Counted from the stretch's first letter, positions 1 through 9,396 are shown. The stretch is 64,000 nucleotides of DNA from Allotamlana fucoidanivorans (GCF_006265225.1 NZ_VDCS01000001.1:62001-126000), one strand, 5' to 3'. Numbers and translations are program-made. The notes: generated by a model not told the origin, from the letters alone.

Positions 1-336
1 ATTCGCTTCTTCTTCTTGCAATGTACTACTTAAAACCTCTGCTAAAAACATAACAACAGCTCCCTTAAGTATATGTGAATGTAATGTAGTATACATGTGA
101 CTCACCTTAATGTCTTTTATGTATTGTAATGACTTTTTAGGTTTGAAATCTGTAATGACTTGAAGCTGTGACAAGGGTTGAAAATAGGCTACTTTTGCAC
201 CTCCTTTCTTACTCTTTAAAACACCATGAAGCAAAAAACTTACCACACCTTTTTGCTGGGTGTAACATTTTACGATTAAGTCGGATTCTTTAAATTTTAG
301 CTTTGAAAGAACAATAGCGTTAGTGGTAAGTAGCAT
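1..336 (-). CDS. recO: DNA repair protein RecO, N-terminal part
   Basis: The reverse strand encodes 112 residues from an ATG at 336 down to the window edge with no stop, so the gene is cut and its C-terminal part lies outside. The start reads MLLTTNAIVLSKLKFKESD, followed by YTQQKGVVSFLLHGV and AYFQPLSQLQV, the pattern of the OB-fold N-terminal domain of RecO. RecO helps load RecA onto gapped single-stranded DNA in the RecFOR recombination pathway. It lies only 4 bases downstream of the porZ stop codon, so the two genes are probably co-transcribed. The assignment is by recognition of the N-terminal fold pattern; the zinc-binding part cannot be seen. Confidence 0.85.
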   Translation of the reverse strand, partial: MLLTTNAIVLSKLKFKESDLIVKCYTQQKGVVSFLLHGVLKSKKGGAKVAYFQPLSQLQVITDFKPKKSLQYIKDIKVSHMYTTLHSHILKGAVVMFLAEVLSSTLQEEEAN

Positions 337-340
337 AGTT

Positions 341-2689
341 TTATCTCACAACCATTAGTTTGATGACTTTAGTTTCAAACGTATCAAGATCTGAAATCAT
401 TATCAAATATACGCCTGATGACACCATATTATTGGCAAGGTTTTTACCATTCCAATAGGCGGTTCCTCCATCAATTTCTAGGTTATACCCTCCGTATCTT
501 TGATTAATTCTTGATTGTGCTTCGGCCACCAAATTACCTTCAATATCGGTAATTTTAATATTTACATGCTCTGAAACATCTTTAATCTTTACCTTTTTTT
601 CAACTATATCAAAATGAGGTCTTACAGGATTGGGGTAAGCAAAAGCTTGTTGTAAGTCTTTGATAGGCTGTGAACTGCCCGATTTGAATGATACCAATCC
701 TTTTTGTGTAGCTATATATACAATACCATTATCGCCATCAATAGAAATATCTCTTATACTGTTTGAAGGTAAAGGTGAGTTTGTTCGTGTGAAGTGAAAT
801 ATGGTACGTTGACCATCGGGTGAAAAATAAAACAATCCAGAATCTGAGGTTCCTATCCATTTATTGTTTGAACCATCAACCTCAATATCTGTGATATTTT
901 GTTGGTAAAGCAACTCTTTGGCTATACCATCTTCTTCAATTATAATTTCGTCTACTCTAATATCTGTGCTGTCAAAAAAATCAGAAGGATTATAAAGTAC
1001 ACGCAAGCCCCTTAATGTTCCAATCCACAATTGGTTTCTCTTATCTAAGGCCATGCCTGTAACCTGATTTGACGGCATATTGTGCTCTTCTCGTGCTATA
1101 TTTTTTAGTAACTGACTTCCGTTATTTTCATGAAATCCTATCAATCCAAAATTACTACTTGCACACCAAATAGTTCCATCTGAACCAATAACAATTTTTG
1201 AAAAACCAAGATTATCATCCAACCCGCTATTAATCAATGACGTGAAATCAAACGAGCGCCATTGACCGTTTGCTGGATTATAAGACTTTAAAGGCCTGTC
1301 AATCCTGCTAGTTAGAGACCACAACAACCCATTTTTATCAAATGTACTTGTACCTACCCTGATATCAACATAGTTAGGATTAGAGGGGAGTACGAGGGAT
1401 TCTAATCCACTATTCGTTTCATTATACAGAATCTTTGGAATATTTTCTTCAATCTCTACTATTCCATTTATAAATGAACTTATATAAACCTGATTTGTGT
1501 TAGCTGGGTTTATGGCAATACTGTTTAAACATTTTGCTTCAAAAAGATCTTCATAGGGTGTATTAATCCATTCATCATTTTTCAACTGACTTATTCCTCT
1601 ACTGTTTAATGGATAAGGATTATATTCACTATCATACTCACCAAATGTTACCCAAACACCTTCATTTGTAGGTTCAATGGAAAATGGATTATTCAGTATG
1701 GGGCCATCTGGATGAATTTCTTCAAAAGTAAATGGACTATTTATAATTGTTTTCAGTATTCCAAAGTTTTTAGTACCAATAAAAACAAAATTTTCATTTA
1801 CAACGGCAGAGGTATAAGACGTCTCAAACTCTTGTGCTTGTTCTATCTGGGAAATCAAATTGAAATCAGCATCATAAACAAAAATATGATTAGTTGTTGA
1901 AACTATAAGATTATTATCAGATTGCCTTAAATCCTGTGGCGAATCACTATAAGTAAATAACTCAATAACATTATCATTTAATATCTGGTATATTTTTTTA
2001 TTGCTGTTTATAGCGTACAAATTGTTTTCTACCCCCTGAACTCCTAACCAACTTCCAGAATTAATGGTTTGCCAATTATTGAAATCAATAAGATTTGGAT
2101 CTGATAAATCTGCCTTTTTTATACCATTATTGTTTAAGCTTGAAGCATAAATAAACTCATTGATTATTGTTGTTTGTGTTACTGGTATTTGACTGCCATT
2201 AGCACCTATAAAATAAGTATCACCAAACTCTAGTCGCTCCAAATCAAATACTGAAATCCCAAAATCAGTTGCAATATATACTAGGTTTTGGTACCCCGTA
2301 AAATGATTGATTCGCTTATTATTTGAAGGAATTGTAGGCTTATCAAAAATATCACGAACAGTTAAAACTTTTATGTCATTCTCAAAAACAATTTCAATAA
2401 TTCCATTTTCATAACCTACAACCAACAATTCAAAGTCAGGACTATAATATATAGCAGAAATAGATTCTCCTGACAATCCGTTAACCGTTGTAAATTCTCT
2501 TAATTCATTTGTTTTGGTATCAATGCTAAAAACTGCGTTCTCTGCTGCTGCATATATTTTATTATTTGCTTGACTTAAGCCTACTATTTTGCTAAATGAA
2601 AAATGACCTTGCCATTGCGTAGAGTAGTCCTGAGAAAGCACGCCTATTGAAAAAAGAAAAAGTATAGATACAATAAGTCTTTTAAACAT
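341..2689 (-). CDS. porZ: Type IX secretion system protein PorZ
   Basis: The protein has 782 residues. It begins with a signal peptide (MFKRLIVSILFLFSIGVLSQ), followed by repeated two-component-regulator-type beta-propeller blades (for example NGLSGESISAIYYSPD and IWCASSNFGLIGF). It ends in a typical type IX sorting domain that starts at AYPNPVRP and finishes with VIKLMVVR. This architecture matches PorZ, a surface component of the attachment complex that in Porphyromonas gingivalis works with the PorU sortase in anchoring cargo to lipopolysaccharide. A start 7 codons further upstream is open, but the -7 element at 2708-2715 overlaps it, so the ATG at 2689 is preferred. recO follows 4 bases after the stop. 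Function in this organism is inferred from the family. Confidence 0.85.
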   Translation of the reverse strand: MFKRLIVSILFLFSIGVLSQDYSTQWQGHFSFSKIVGLSQANNKIYAAAENAVFSIDTKTNELREFTTVNGLSGESISAIYYSPDFELLVVGYENGIIEIVFENDIKVLTVRDIFDKPTIPSNNKRINHFTGYQNLVYIATDFGISVFDLERLEFGDTYFIGANGSQIPVTQTTIINEFIYASSLNNNGIKKADLSDPNLIDFNNWQTINSGSWLGVQGVENNLYAINSNKKIYQILNDNVIELFTYSDSPQDLRQSDNNLIVSTTNHIFVYDADFNLISQIEQAQEFETSYTSAVVNENFVFIGTKNFGILKTIINSPFTFEEIHPDGPILNNPFSIEPTNEGVWVTFGEYDSEYNPYPLNSRGISQLKNDEWINTPYEDLFEAKCLNSIAINPANTNQVYISSFINGIVEIEENIPKILYNETNSGLESLVLPSNPNYVDIRVGTSTFDKNGLLWSLTSRIDRPLKSYNPANGQWRSFDFTSLINSGLDDNLGFSKIVIGSDGTIWCASSNFGLIGFHENNGSQLLKNIAREEHNMPSNQVTGMALDKRNQLWIGTLRGLRVLYNPSDFFDSTDIRVDEIIIEEDGIAKELLYQQNITDIEVDGSNNKWIGTSDSGLFYFSPDGQRTIFHFTRTNSPLPSNSIRDISIDGDNGIVYIATQKGLVSFKSGSSQPIKDLQQAFAYPNPVRPHFDIVEKKVKIKDVSEHVNIKITDIEGNLVAEAQSRINQRYGGYNLEIDGGTAYWNGKNLANNMVSSGVYLIMISDLDTFETKVIKLMVVR

Positions 2690-2707
2690 AGTTTTAATTT
2701 GAATATT

Positions 2708-2715
2708 CAAATATA
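2708..2715 (-). promoter_or_regulatory. Bacteroidetes-type -7 element for porZ-recO
   Basis: Reads TATATTTG on the minus strand, a full match to TAnnTTTG, 18 bases before the preferred porZ ATG. No clear -33 TTTG was found at the usual distance. Confidence 0.5.
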
Positions 2716-2760
2716 TTCATATCTAACGAGTATTTCTTTAGAACAAGTATGTTTAAACAA

Positions 2761-2783
2761 AAAAAGCTTCCCTTTCAGGAAGC
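2761..2783 (-). terminator. Rho-independent terminator after gdhA
   Basis: On the minus strand, 28 bases past the gdhA stop, GCTTCC and GGAAGC form a 6-bp stem around TGAAAG and are followed by a run of seven T. The stem arms are at 2778-2783 and 2766-2771. Confidence 0.75.
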
Positions 2784-2810
2784 CATTTTATCTTTTTAAA
2801 TTTAAATGAA

Positions 2811-4154
2811 CTAAATGATACCTTGCGCCAGCATAGCATCAGCAACCTTCACAAAACCAGCAATGTTAGCGCCCCGCACATAATCGATATAACCATCATC
2901 ATCTTTACCGTATTCTAAACACGATTTATGAATATCGGACATGATATCTTTTAACTTATTATCAACTTCTTCTCGTGACCATTTAAATCGTAATGAGTTT
3001 TGAGTCATCTCTAATCCTGAAGTTGCCACGCCTCCAGCATTTGAAGCTTTACCTGGTGCAAATAATATTTTTGCCTTATGAAATGCTTGAATAGCCTGAT
3101 TGGTTGATGGCATATTAGCACCCTCACTCACACAAATACAACCATTATTTAAAAGTGTTTTAGCATCATCTTCATGCAATTCATTTTGGGTTGCACATGG
3201 CAGTGCAATCTCACAAGGTATTTTCCATGGTGTTTGTCCTTTTATGAATTCTGCATTTGGATACTTATTCAAATATTCGCTTATTCTTCCGCGTTTTTCA
3301 TTTTTCAATGTCATTACGAAAGCTAGCTTTTCAGCATCAATACCATCTTTATCATAAATAAAACCAGAAGAATCAGAAAGCGTTAACACTTTTCCTCCAA
3401 GCTGAATTACTTTTTCTGCAGCATACTGTGCCACATTTCCCGATCCTGATATCACGACGTTCTTGCCCTTAATACCATCACCTCTTGTTTCTAGCATTTT
3501 TTCAGCAAAATAAACCGTGCCATACCCAGTAGCTTCAGGTCTTATTAACGAGCCTCCCCACGACAATCCTTTTCCCGTCAATACACCTGTAAAATTATTA
3601 CTGATTTTTTTATACATTCCAAAAAGAAACCCTATCTCTCGGGCTCCAACACCAATATCTCCCGCTGGAACATCGGTATTATGACCTATATGTCTAAATA
3701 ATTCCCCCATAAAAGCATGACAGAAACGCATAATTTCGTTATCACTCTTCCCTTTTGGATCAAAATCACTTCCTCCTTTTCCGCCTCCCATAGGAAGCGT
3801 TGTTAAACTATTTTTAAAAACCTGTTCAAAAGCTAAAAATTTTAGGATACTCAAATTTACTGTTGGATGAAAACGCAACCCCCCCTTATAGGGACCAATT
3901 GCCGAATTCATTTGAACCCGATATCCTCTATTTACCTGAATTTCACCTTGATCATCAACCCAACACACTCTGAACATAACAACACGCTCAGGCTCCACCA
4001 TTCTAAGCAAAATATTCTTTCCGTAATAAATATCATTTTTTACTATGTACGGTATAACAGTTTCGGCAACTTCTTCAACAGCTTGTAAGAATTCAGGCTC
4101 GTGCCCGTTTCGTTGCTTAACTAGATCTAAAAATTCTTCAACGGTACTTTTCAT
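2811..4154 (-). CDS. gdhA: NADP-type glutamate dehydrogenase
   Basis: A 447-residue enzyme, the normal length for the hexameric bacterial family. It interconverts 2-oxoglutarate plus ammonium and glutamate in the cytoplasm. The substrate-binding and catalytic lysine region reads PMGGGKGGSDFDPKGKS (about residues 122-138), followed by NTDVPAGDIGVGAREIG. The nucleotide-binding Rossmann motif is SGSGNVAQYAAEK (about 237-249). The gene stands alone between divergent or terminated neighbours. It has its own -7 element at 4200-4207 and a terminator at 2761-2783. The NADP preference is inferred from length and subfamily, not proved by the sequence. Confidence 0.95.
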   Translation of the reverse strand: MKSTVEEFLDLVKQRNGHEPEFLQAVEEVAETVIPYIVKNDIYYGKNILLRMVEPERVVMFRVCWVDDQGEIQVNRGYRVQMNSAIGPYKGGLRFHPTVNLSILKFLAFEQVFKNSLTTLPMGGGKGGSDFDPKGKSDNEIMRFCHAFMGELFRHIGHNTDVPAGDIGVGAREIGFLFGMYKKISNNFTGVLTGKGLSWGGSLIRPEATGYGTVYFAEKMLETRGDGIKGKNVVISGSGNVAQYAAEKVIQLGGKVLTLSDSSGFIYDKDGIDAEKLAFVMTLKNEKRGRISEYLNKYPNAEFIKGQTPWKIPCEIALPCATQNELHEDDAKTLLNNGCICVSEGANMPSTNQAIQAFHKAKILFAPGKASNAGGVATSGLEMTQNSLRFKWSREEVDNKLKDIMSDIHKSCLEYGKDDDGYIDYVRGANIAGFVKVADAMLAQGII

Positions 4155-4199
4155 GGGTATGTTTTATAGTTAAATTATTGAATAATTATTTTTTTTCAA

Positions 4200-4207
4200 C
4201 AAATATA
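4200..4207 (-). promoter_or_regulatory. -7 element for gdhA
   Basis: Reads TATATTTG on the minus strand (TAnnTTTG consensus), giving a leader of roughly 40 nucleotides before the gdhA ATG. Confidence 0.5.
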
Positions 4208-4287
4208 CATTTTCTATAAAATTTTAAACGTTTTTATTAGATATTCGTAATATAATTTTTCATTACAAATCAGAGCCTTTATTAATA

Positions 4288-4318
4288 TTTGCTGATTAAA
4301 CCGCTTTTTATATATTTG
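4288..4318 (+). promoter_or_regulatory. Full Bacteroidetes housekeeping promoter
   Basis: TTTG at 4288-4291 and TATATTTG at 4311-4318 are separated by exactly 19 bases, the canonical -33/-7 arrangement of the primary sigma factor in this phylum. Transcription would begin near 4324, which favours the ATG at 4352 over the one at 4328 for the downstream gene. Confidence 0.7.
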
Positions 4319-4351
4319 TTTATAAACATGCCTCAAAAATTTTATGCTTAT

Positions 4352-5179
4352 ATGCCCAAATTCAGTCATTTAGCTTTAGTGTTTTATCTTTGTTCCCTAT
4401 CCCAATCGATAAACGCGCAGTTGGGTTTTTCTCAGGAAATAGGTGTTATTGCAGGGCCTGTACAGTTTAGGTCTGATTTTGGAATAAGAAATAACGAACC
4501 AACCAATTTTGGAAATTCTGGATTTGGTATTGGACTTGTTCACTATATAAACTTTTCCTATCGTGCTGATTGTAATTGCTATACAACAGACACGTACTTT
4601 AATGATCACTTTAAACTTAGAAGCGAAATTTCATATAATTATACCAAATTAGAGCATCTTGGACATTGGGTACAACCCAATAAAGTAAGTATTCAAGCCG
4701 ATCAACTAAGAGGTCATAAAGGAGTAGCTGAAAATTTTGACATTGGTATGCAACTCGAATTTTTTCCCCTAAGCATTCGTGATTTTCAAGCGTTTTCCTA
4801 TAGATTTGCTCCTTTTGTAAGTTTGGGTGTGCATTATACATCCTATAACCCTAAAGCAAGCACCACTTTTAACAATCCTAATCCTGATTTTTATGGTAAT
4901 GTGTTTGAATCATCAAATATTTATTCCTTTTGGTTTGAAGATTTTCCAGATAAACCTCCTTACCCCATAAAAACAAAAGGAGGAGGAACTTGGTCTACGG
5001 TAGCCAGTGTTGGTGTTAGATATAAATTAACCAAACTATCTGATTTGATGCTTGATTTAAGATGGCAGTATTATTATAGTGATTGGATTGATGGATTAAA
5101 TCATAATTGGGGCGGTTATGACCGTAATAATGATTGGTTGGTTTGGCTAAATTTTGGGTATATTTACTATTTAGATTAA
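4352..5179 (+). CDS. Predicted outer-membrane protein, THC0290_0291-like
   Basis: The protein has 275 residues from the ATG at 4352. It has a signal peptide (MPKFSHLALVFYLCSLSQSINAQ) and a body rich in aromatic, alternating strands ending in NFGYIYYLD, as in small outer-membrane beta-barrels. The segments GFSQEIGVIAGPVQF and NFSYRADCNCYTTDTYFNDH match a family I know only as a conserved flavobacterial protein of unknown function (THC0290_0291 type). ATG and TTG codons at 4328 and 4289 are open, but the promoter at 4288-4318 excludes the TTG and would leave almost no leader for the ATG at 4328. A lipoprotein gene follows 42 bases later and may be co-transcribed. No enzymatic role can be assigned. 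Confidence 0.65.
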   Translation: MPKFSHLALVFYLCSLSQSINAQLGFSQEIGVIAGPVQFRSDFGIRNNEPTNFGNSGFGIGLVHYINFSYRADCNCYTTDTYFNDHFKLRSEISYNYTKLEHLGHWVQPNKVSIQADQLRGHKGVAENFDIGMQLEFFPLSIRDFQAFSYRFAPFVSLGVHYTSYNPKASTTFNNPNPDFYGNVFESSNIYSFWFEDFPDKPPYPIKTKGGGTWSTVASVGVRYKLTKLSDLMLDLRWQYYYSDWIDGLNHNWGGYDRNNDWLVWLNFGYIYYLD

Positions 5180-5221
5180 AATAGTTTGCATCCCTTTTCT
5201 TATTTAGCTAGCAGTCAATTC

Positions 5222-5932
5222 ATGAAAACACCTGTTTTACCAATTATATTTCTATCTCTTGCAGTTCTTGTTGCCTGTAAAGAAGAATCCACGCTGTCAT
5301 TTTCAGAATTTACTTTAGCCTCAAAAGACAATACTATTGTTGAGCTTGATATCATATTGGCTTCGGGAGATTCAGAAGCAGCGAATAATGTAAACGCTGA
5401 AATTGAAAAAACGATTATTTTTTGTTTAAATGCCGAAAAACATAATACGGATAATCTGGAAGTAAGTATTCAAAATTTTAATCAAGATTATATTGATTTT
5501 AAAAAAGATTTTCCAGAAAGTCCGCAAGTCTGGGAAGCTCAAATAGATGGTGAAGTACTATACCAAACAGAAGACATAATCAGTATATCTATTACAACAT
5601 ACACGAATACTGGAGGCGCTCATGGCTTATTATCTATTACCTTTTTGAATTTTAATCCAGAAACTGGATTACTAATTCCAACCATTAATTTAATCAACAA
5701 CACCGATGAATTTTCAAAATTAGCTCAATTTTACTTTGAGCAATCCATCACAAAAGACGATATACTTTTTAGCCCTAATACTTTTCAATTACCAAAAAAT
5801 ATGGCGTATACAGAGGAAGGTATCGTTCTACTTTATAATGCTTATGAAATAGCACCCTATTCTACTGGTATCATTGAGTTTAAAATCCCCTATCACGACG
5901 CAAATCCCTTCCTAGTTCTTAATGGCTCTTAA
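5222..5932 (+). CDS. Lipoprotein with DUF4163/DUF3298-type domains
   Basis: The protein has 236 residues. It starts with a lipoprotein signal (MKTPVLPIIFLSLAVLVAC), Cys19 being the lipidated residue, followed by KEESTLSF. The motif TYTNTGGAHGLLSITFLNFN is characteristic of the DUF4163/DUF3298 pair found in RsiV-like proteins, some of which bind lysozyme or sense envelope stress. An upstream TTG in frame lacks a signal sequence, so the ATG at 5222 is chosen. The last 21 bases overlap the 3' end of the convergent DinB gene. The specific ligand is unknown. Confidence 0.7.
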   Translation: MKTPVLPIIFLSLAVLVACKEESTLSFSEFTLASKDNTIVELDIILASGDSEAANNVNAEIEKTIIFCLNAEKHNTDNLEVSIQNFNQDYIDFKKDFPESPQVWEAQIDGEVLYQTEDIISISITTYTNTGGAHGLLSITFLNFNPETGLLIPTINLINNTDEFSKLAQFYFEQSITKDDILFSPNTFQLPKNMAYTEEGIVLLYNAYEIAPYSTGIIEFKIPYHDANPFLVLNGS

Positions 5933-6376
5933 TAAGGCCAAAATATACCCATAATGAATGCCTTCATGGACTAAAACAAACTGTAAAGCCTCATCTATAT
6001 TTGTTAATGTATTTCCTGTAGTTGACACAGTATAGGCATTGTAATCTTTAAAAACACCTCGCTTATAATCTTCTTCTGTTTTTTTTAAAGTTGAGGTGAG
6101 TAGTCCTTTAATTCTATCCACATCAGCTTGCACTACCTGTTCTTCTGGTCTAGAATCCTTTCTATATTTATTAATCATGTCATCTGATAGCGAAGGTTCT
6201 AGTCCTGACAACTTATAAACCAATAATTGCTCCGTCACGACAACATGCCCAATATTCCAAATAATGTTATTATTGAAGCCTTTAGGTATTTTATTCAAAT
6301 CTGCTAAAGATGTATTTTCAATAATTTTGCTAAAAATGGCTCTTGTATTATTTAAAACCTGAAATGTAAAATCCAT
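5912..6376 (-). CDS. DinB family protein
   Basis: A 154-residue DinB-like four-helix-bundle protein. The metal-binding histidine pattern is visible as IIWNIGHVVVTEQLL near the N-terminus and FVLVHEGIHYGYI near the C-terminus. Members are metal-dependent enzymes or stress proteins, including bacillithiol-linked transferases; the substrate cannot be deduced. The gene is transcribed towards the DUF3298 lipoprotein gene and overlaps it by 21 bases, so the two transcripts are antisense at their ends. Confidence 0.8.
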   Translation of the reverse strand: MDFTFQVLNNTRAIFSKIIENTSLADLNKIPKGFNNNIIWNIGHVVVTEQLLVYKLSGLEPSLSDDMINKYRKDSRPEEQVVQADVDRIKGLLTSTLKKTEEDYKRGVFKDYNAYTVSTTGNTLTNIDEALQFVLVHEGIHYGYILALLRAIKN

Positions 6377-6433
6377 AAAGTTTATTTTTTTGATAAATAT
6401 ACTTTTAATTTGTTTTTAGAAACAAAAGAGACT

Positions 6434-6784
6434 ATGAAAAAAGTATATTATTTAAAAACCTGCAATACCTGTACTCGCATTTTAAAAGACCTTAATCTTT
6501 CTTCCGAATTTATACTTCAAGACATAAAAAGTGAGCCTATAACGGTTGATCAACTGGAAGAAATGCAAAAACGCGCAGGAACTTATGAAGCGTTATTTAG
6601 TAAACGTGCTAAATTGTACAAAGAAATGGATCTAAAAAATCAGAATTTAAGTGAACGCGACTATAAACACTATATTCTAGAACACTATACGTTTTTAAGC
6701 AGACCTGTTATTATTATAAACGACAACATTTTTATAGGAAGTTCAAAAAAAACTATTGAGGGCGTCAAAGAGGCCTTAAGTTAA
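6434..6784 (+). CDS. ArsC/Spx-type thioredoxin-fold protein
   Basis: A 116-residue cytoplasmic protein from the ATG at 6434. It starts MKKVYYLKTCNTCTRILKDL, with a CNTC pair in the active-site position, and later carries LFSKRAKLYKEM and LSRPVIIINDNIFIGSS. The overall plan is that of the arsenate reductase/YffB/Spx superfamily. In flavobacteria such genes are usually isolated and their arsenate activity is unproven, so the name should stay general. An in-frame start 24 bases upstream is open but adds a sequence unlike the family. It stands between the divergent DinB gene and the SulP gene. Confidence 0.75.
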   Translation: MKKVYYLKTCNTCTRILKDLNLSSEFILQDIKSEPITVDQLEEMQKRAGTYEALFSKRAKLYKEMDLKNQNLSERDYKHYILEHYTFLSRPVIIINDNIFIGSSKKTIEGVKEALS

Positions 6785-6913
6785 CTTTCTTTTTTGCTAG
6801 TACTATATTTTCACGAATTTATAATTCAAAAATGCTCTAAAAGTCAATACATAAGTAATGACTTTTTTTTTTGAAAAAGAAAAATTAACTTGTAATACAA
6901 AACTGAACAAGAC

Positions 6914-8776
6914 TTGAAAAACTTATTTTCTAACATAAAAGGAGATGCTTTTGGAGGCATAACAGCAGGCATAGTAGCTTTACCTTTGGCATTAGCTTTT
7001 GGAGTGTCATCGGGGTTAGGCCCCACTGCTGGACTCTACGGTGCCATTTTTATAAGTTTTTTTGCGGCTCTTTTTGGTGGCACCAATACGCAAATTTCAG
7101 GCCCAACAGCACCCATGACCGCGGTAAGCATGGTGGTTATTGCGGGTATTATAGCCACTAATGATGGTGATATTTCAAAAGCCCTGCCTACTATTTTAAC
7201 CGTATTTCTTTTGGCTGGCATTATGCAAATAGCATTAGGTATTCTAGGTTTAGGTAAATATATTAGATACATTCCCTACCCTGTCGTTTCTGGTTTTATG
7301 ACCGCCATTGGGGTTATTATTTTATTCACACAAATTTTACCATCATTGGGTTATTATCCTAAAGAGGACAAGGTATTTGTTGAACAATTTAAACCATTGG
7401 CCGAGGAAGCTATTCTTGAAAACATCTTGAAGGAAGAAGCAGGAGAAGGTATTTTAGTACTTGAAAATTTTAAAGAAACTATAAATCGTGCTCAAGACAT
7501 TTCTCAGGCCGATATTTTAAAAGAGTCACAAACCTTAGCTGCAAAAAAAGCCTCTGGAGCATTAGGTGCTATAAAAGCATTACCGCGTGCATTGAAACAA
7601 ATCAATTGGCTAGAGCTCATACTTGCGTTAGGCACTATTTTTATCATTTATGGATTTAAACGCATCACTAAAGCTGTGCCTTCTACGTTGGTGGCTTTGG
7701 TGGTTATGTCTGGTATTGCTGTGGGGTTTGGACTTAATTATAGACCTATTGAAGAAATACCAAGCGGCTTACCCCTTCCCAATCTTGAAATTATCACAGC
7801 ATTTAAATTAGGCAATATAACACCTCACATTTTCACAGCTTTAACACTAGCCCTTTTAGGTGCTATAGACTCCTTGCTCACCAGTGTAGTTGCCGATAAT
7901 ATGACAAAGACCAAACACAAGCCAAACAAAGAACTTGTAGGACAAGGCATTGGCAATAGTGTGGCCGCAATTTTTGGAGGAATTCCAGGTGCAGGTGCTA
8001 CCATAAGAACTGTAGTAAACATTACGTCTGGAGGTAAAACCAAGCTCTCTGGTATGATTGCTGGCATTATGCTTCTCATTATTTTATTGGGCTTAGGCCC
8101 AATAGCATCGAAAATCCCTGCTGCTGTTCTGGCGGGTATTCTCATTACTGTAGGTATTGGTGTTATGGATTATAAGGGTTTAAAAGCCATTCCTAGTTTA
8201 CCAAAAGACACCAAATTTGGTCCTTTAAAAGTCAGCTCAGAAGTATTAATTATGCTTACCGTTTTAATTCTTTCTACTTTCTGGAACTTGGTTTACGCTG
8301 TAGGTATTGGTTTGGTTATTGCATCATTAATGTTCATGAAACAAATAGGAGATTTAACAGCCGAACGCTCAGGTGTAAAACCATTAAAAGAAGAAGCTTG
8401 GGATGATGAAAGTGACTTTCCTGTAAATTTAAAAGAGGAAGTGTTTATAAAACACCTAAAAGGCCCTTTGTTTTTTGGAACCACAAGTGATTTTCAACAA
8501 CTTACATCTCAAATTCCAGATACAGCAAGCACGGTAATTATTAGGTTGGGTAGAATGCAATATATGGATCAATCTGGATTGTACGCCATGGAAGACATGC
8601 TTCAGGAGCTCAGTAAAAAGCACATAGAAGTGCTGTTTGTTAACCTTTTAAAACAACCAAAATATATGATGGAACGCATTGATATCATTCCAGATTTAAT
8701 TCCAAGAGAGCATATTTTTAAAGATTTTAAAAGCTGCCTTAAATGGATTAAAGCCAATGTAAAAGATGTATATTAA
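6914..8776 (+). CDS. SulP family anion transporter with STAS domain
   Basis: The protein has 620 residues. The start is a TTG: the family N-terminus (MKNLFSNIKGDAFGGITAG) begins exactly here and no in-frame ATG precedes it. The SulP signature lies in FGGTNTQISGPTAPMTAV. About ten to twelve membrane segments follow, interrupted by a charged insert at about residues 155-230. A cytoplasmic STAS domain occupies about residues 510-620 (FFGTTSDFQQL, RMQYMDQSGLYAMEDML). Such proteins move sulfate, bicarbonate or dicarboxylates across the inner membrane; which anion is used here is unknown. It ends 13 bases from the convergent CvpA gene. Confidence 0.85.
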   Translation: MKNLFSNIKGDAFGGITAGIVALPLALAFGVSSGLGPTAGLYGAIFISFFAALFGGTNTQISGPTAPMTAVSMVVIAGIIATNDGDISKALPTILTVFLLAGIMQIALGILGLGKYIRYIPYPVVSGFMTAIGVIILFTQILPSLGYYPKEDKVFVEQFKPLAEEAILENILKEEAGEGILVLENFKETINRAQDISQADILKESQTLAAKKASGALGAIKALPRALKQINWLELILALGTIFIIYGFKRITKAVPSTLVALVVMSGIAVGFGLNYRPIEEIPSGLPLPNLEIITAFKLGNITPHIFTALTLALLGAIDSLLTSVVADNMTKTKHKPNKELVGQGIGNSVAAIFGGIPGAGATIRTVVNITSGGKTKLSGMIAGIMLLIILLGLGPIASKIPAAVLAGILITVGIGVMDYKGLKAIPSLPKDTKFGPLKVSSEVLIMLTVLILSTFWNLVYAVGIGLVIASLMFMKQIGDLTAERSGVKPLKEEAWDDESDFPVNLKEEVFIKHLKGPLFFGTTSDFQQLTSQIPDTASTVIIRLGRMQYMDQSGLYAMEDMLQELSKKHIEVLFVNLLKQPKYMMERIDIIPDLIPREHIFKDFKSCLKWIKANVKDVY

Positions 8777-8789
8777 AATAACTAACCGA

Positions 8790-9323
8790 TTAAGCCTCGT
8801 TATTTAAAGTCTCATCGGCGTCATCATGCTTCTTCTCAACAGTAATGGTTAAAAGGTTTGGAAATATAGCGGGCACCAAATCTCTTACTGGGGCATAAAG
8901 CGCTGAATTCGCCTTTGATTCCTCATCAAGAAAGGTAAAGGTGTTATTCATCTTATCAAAAATATTCAACACAACACTTAAAATCAGTGCTATTTTTAAC
9001 CCGCCAAAAACACCACCTAGTAACTTATTCAGTATTCCTAATGCCGCAAAACTAGCCAGTTTTGTTAATGCCTTTCCTGCCAAGGCAATAGCCAAAACGA
9101 TGATAACAAATGTAATAGCAAAAGCGGTCATATTAATTGTTTTTTCACTCCACTCGGTTTCTGTATGTAAAAATTCAGCTGCAAAATTACTAAAATGAAT
9201 AGCACCGTATACGCCCGCAATAAGAGCCACTACCCCCGCAACCTCAACAAAAAGACCTTTCATAAAACCTCTTACCAGCCCCAATAAAATTAAAGCGCCT
9301 AAAACAATGTCAATAACACCCAT
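8790..9323 (-). CDS. CvpA family membrane protein
   Basis: The protein has 177 residues with four predicted membrane segments. It begins MGVIDIVLGALILLGLVRG, a CvpA family hallmark (named after a colicin V production locus), and includes NKLLGGVFGGLKIALILSV. The exact function is unknown, though family members contribute to envelope robustness. It is convergent with the SulP gene and divergent from the small gene at 9397. Confidence 0.85.
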   Translation of the reverse strand: MGVIDIVLGALILLGLVRGFMKGLFVEVAGVVALIAGVYGAIHFSNFAAEFLHTETEWSEKTINMTAFAITFVIIVLAIALAGKALTKLASFAALGILNKLLGGVFGGLKIALILSVVLNIFDKMNNTFTFLDEESKANSALYAPVRDLVPAIFPNLLTITVEKKHDDADETLNNEA

Positions 9324-9372
9324 AAAAAAACAATTTCAGCAAATATAAAATAATAGTCACAATATGGTTTAT

Positions 9373-9380
9373 TAACTTTG
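9373..9380 (+). promoter_or_regulatory. -7 element for the gene at 9397
   Basis: TAACTTTG, a match to TAnnTTTG, 16 bases before the ATG, implying a very short leader. Confidence 0.5.
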
Positions 9381-9396
9381 TAGCTTTAAAAAAAGT

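Noticed and set aside
3867-4088. Open frame opposite gdhA
   Set aside because: Low-complexity shadow of a well-supported gene; no promoter or family pattern.
6434-6784. Naming the ArsC-like protein arsenate reductase with an ars operon
   Set aside because: No arsenical regulator or efflux gene is adjacent, and the superfamily includes other functions.
7825-8145. 106-codon frame opposite the SulP gene
   Set aside because: Shadow of the membrane-protein coding sequence; such hydrophobic antisense frames are common.
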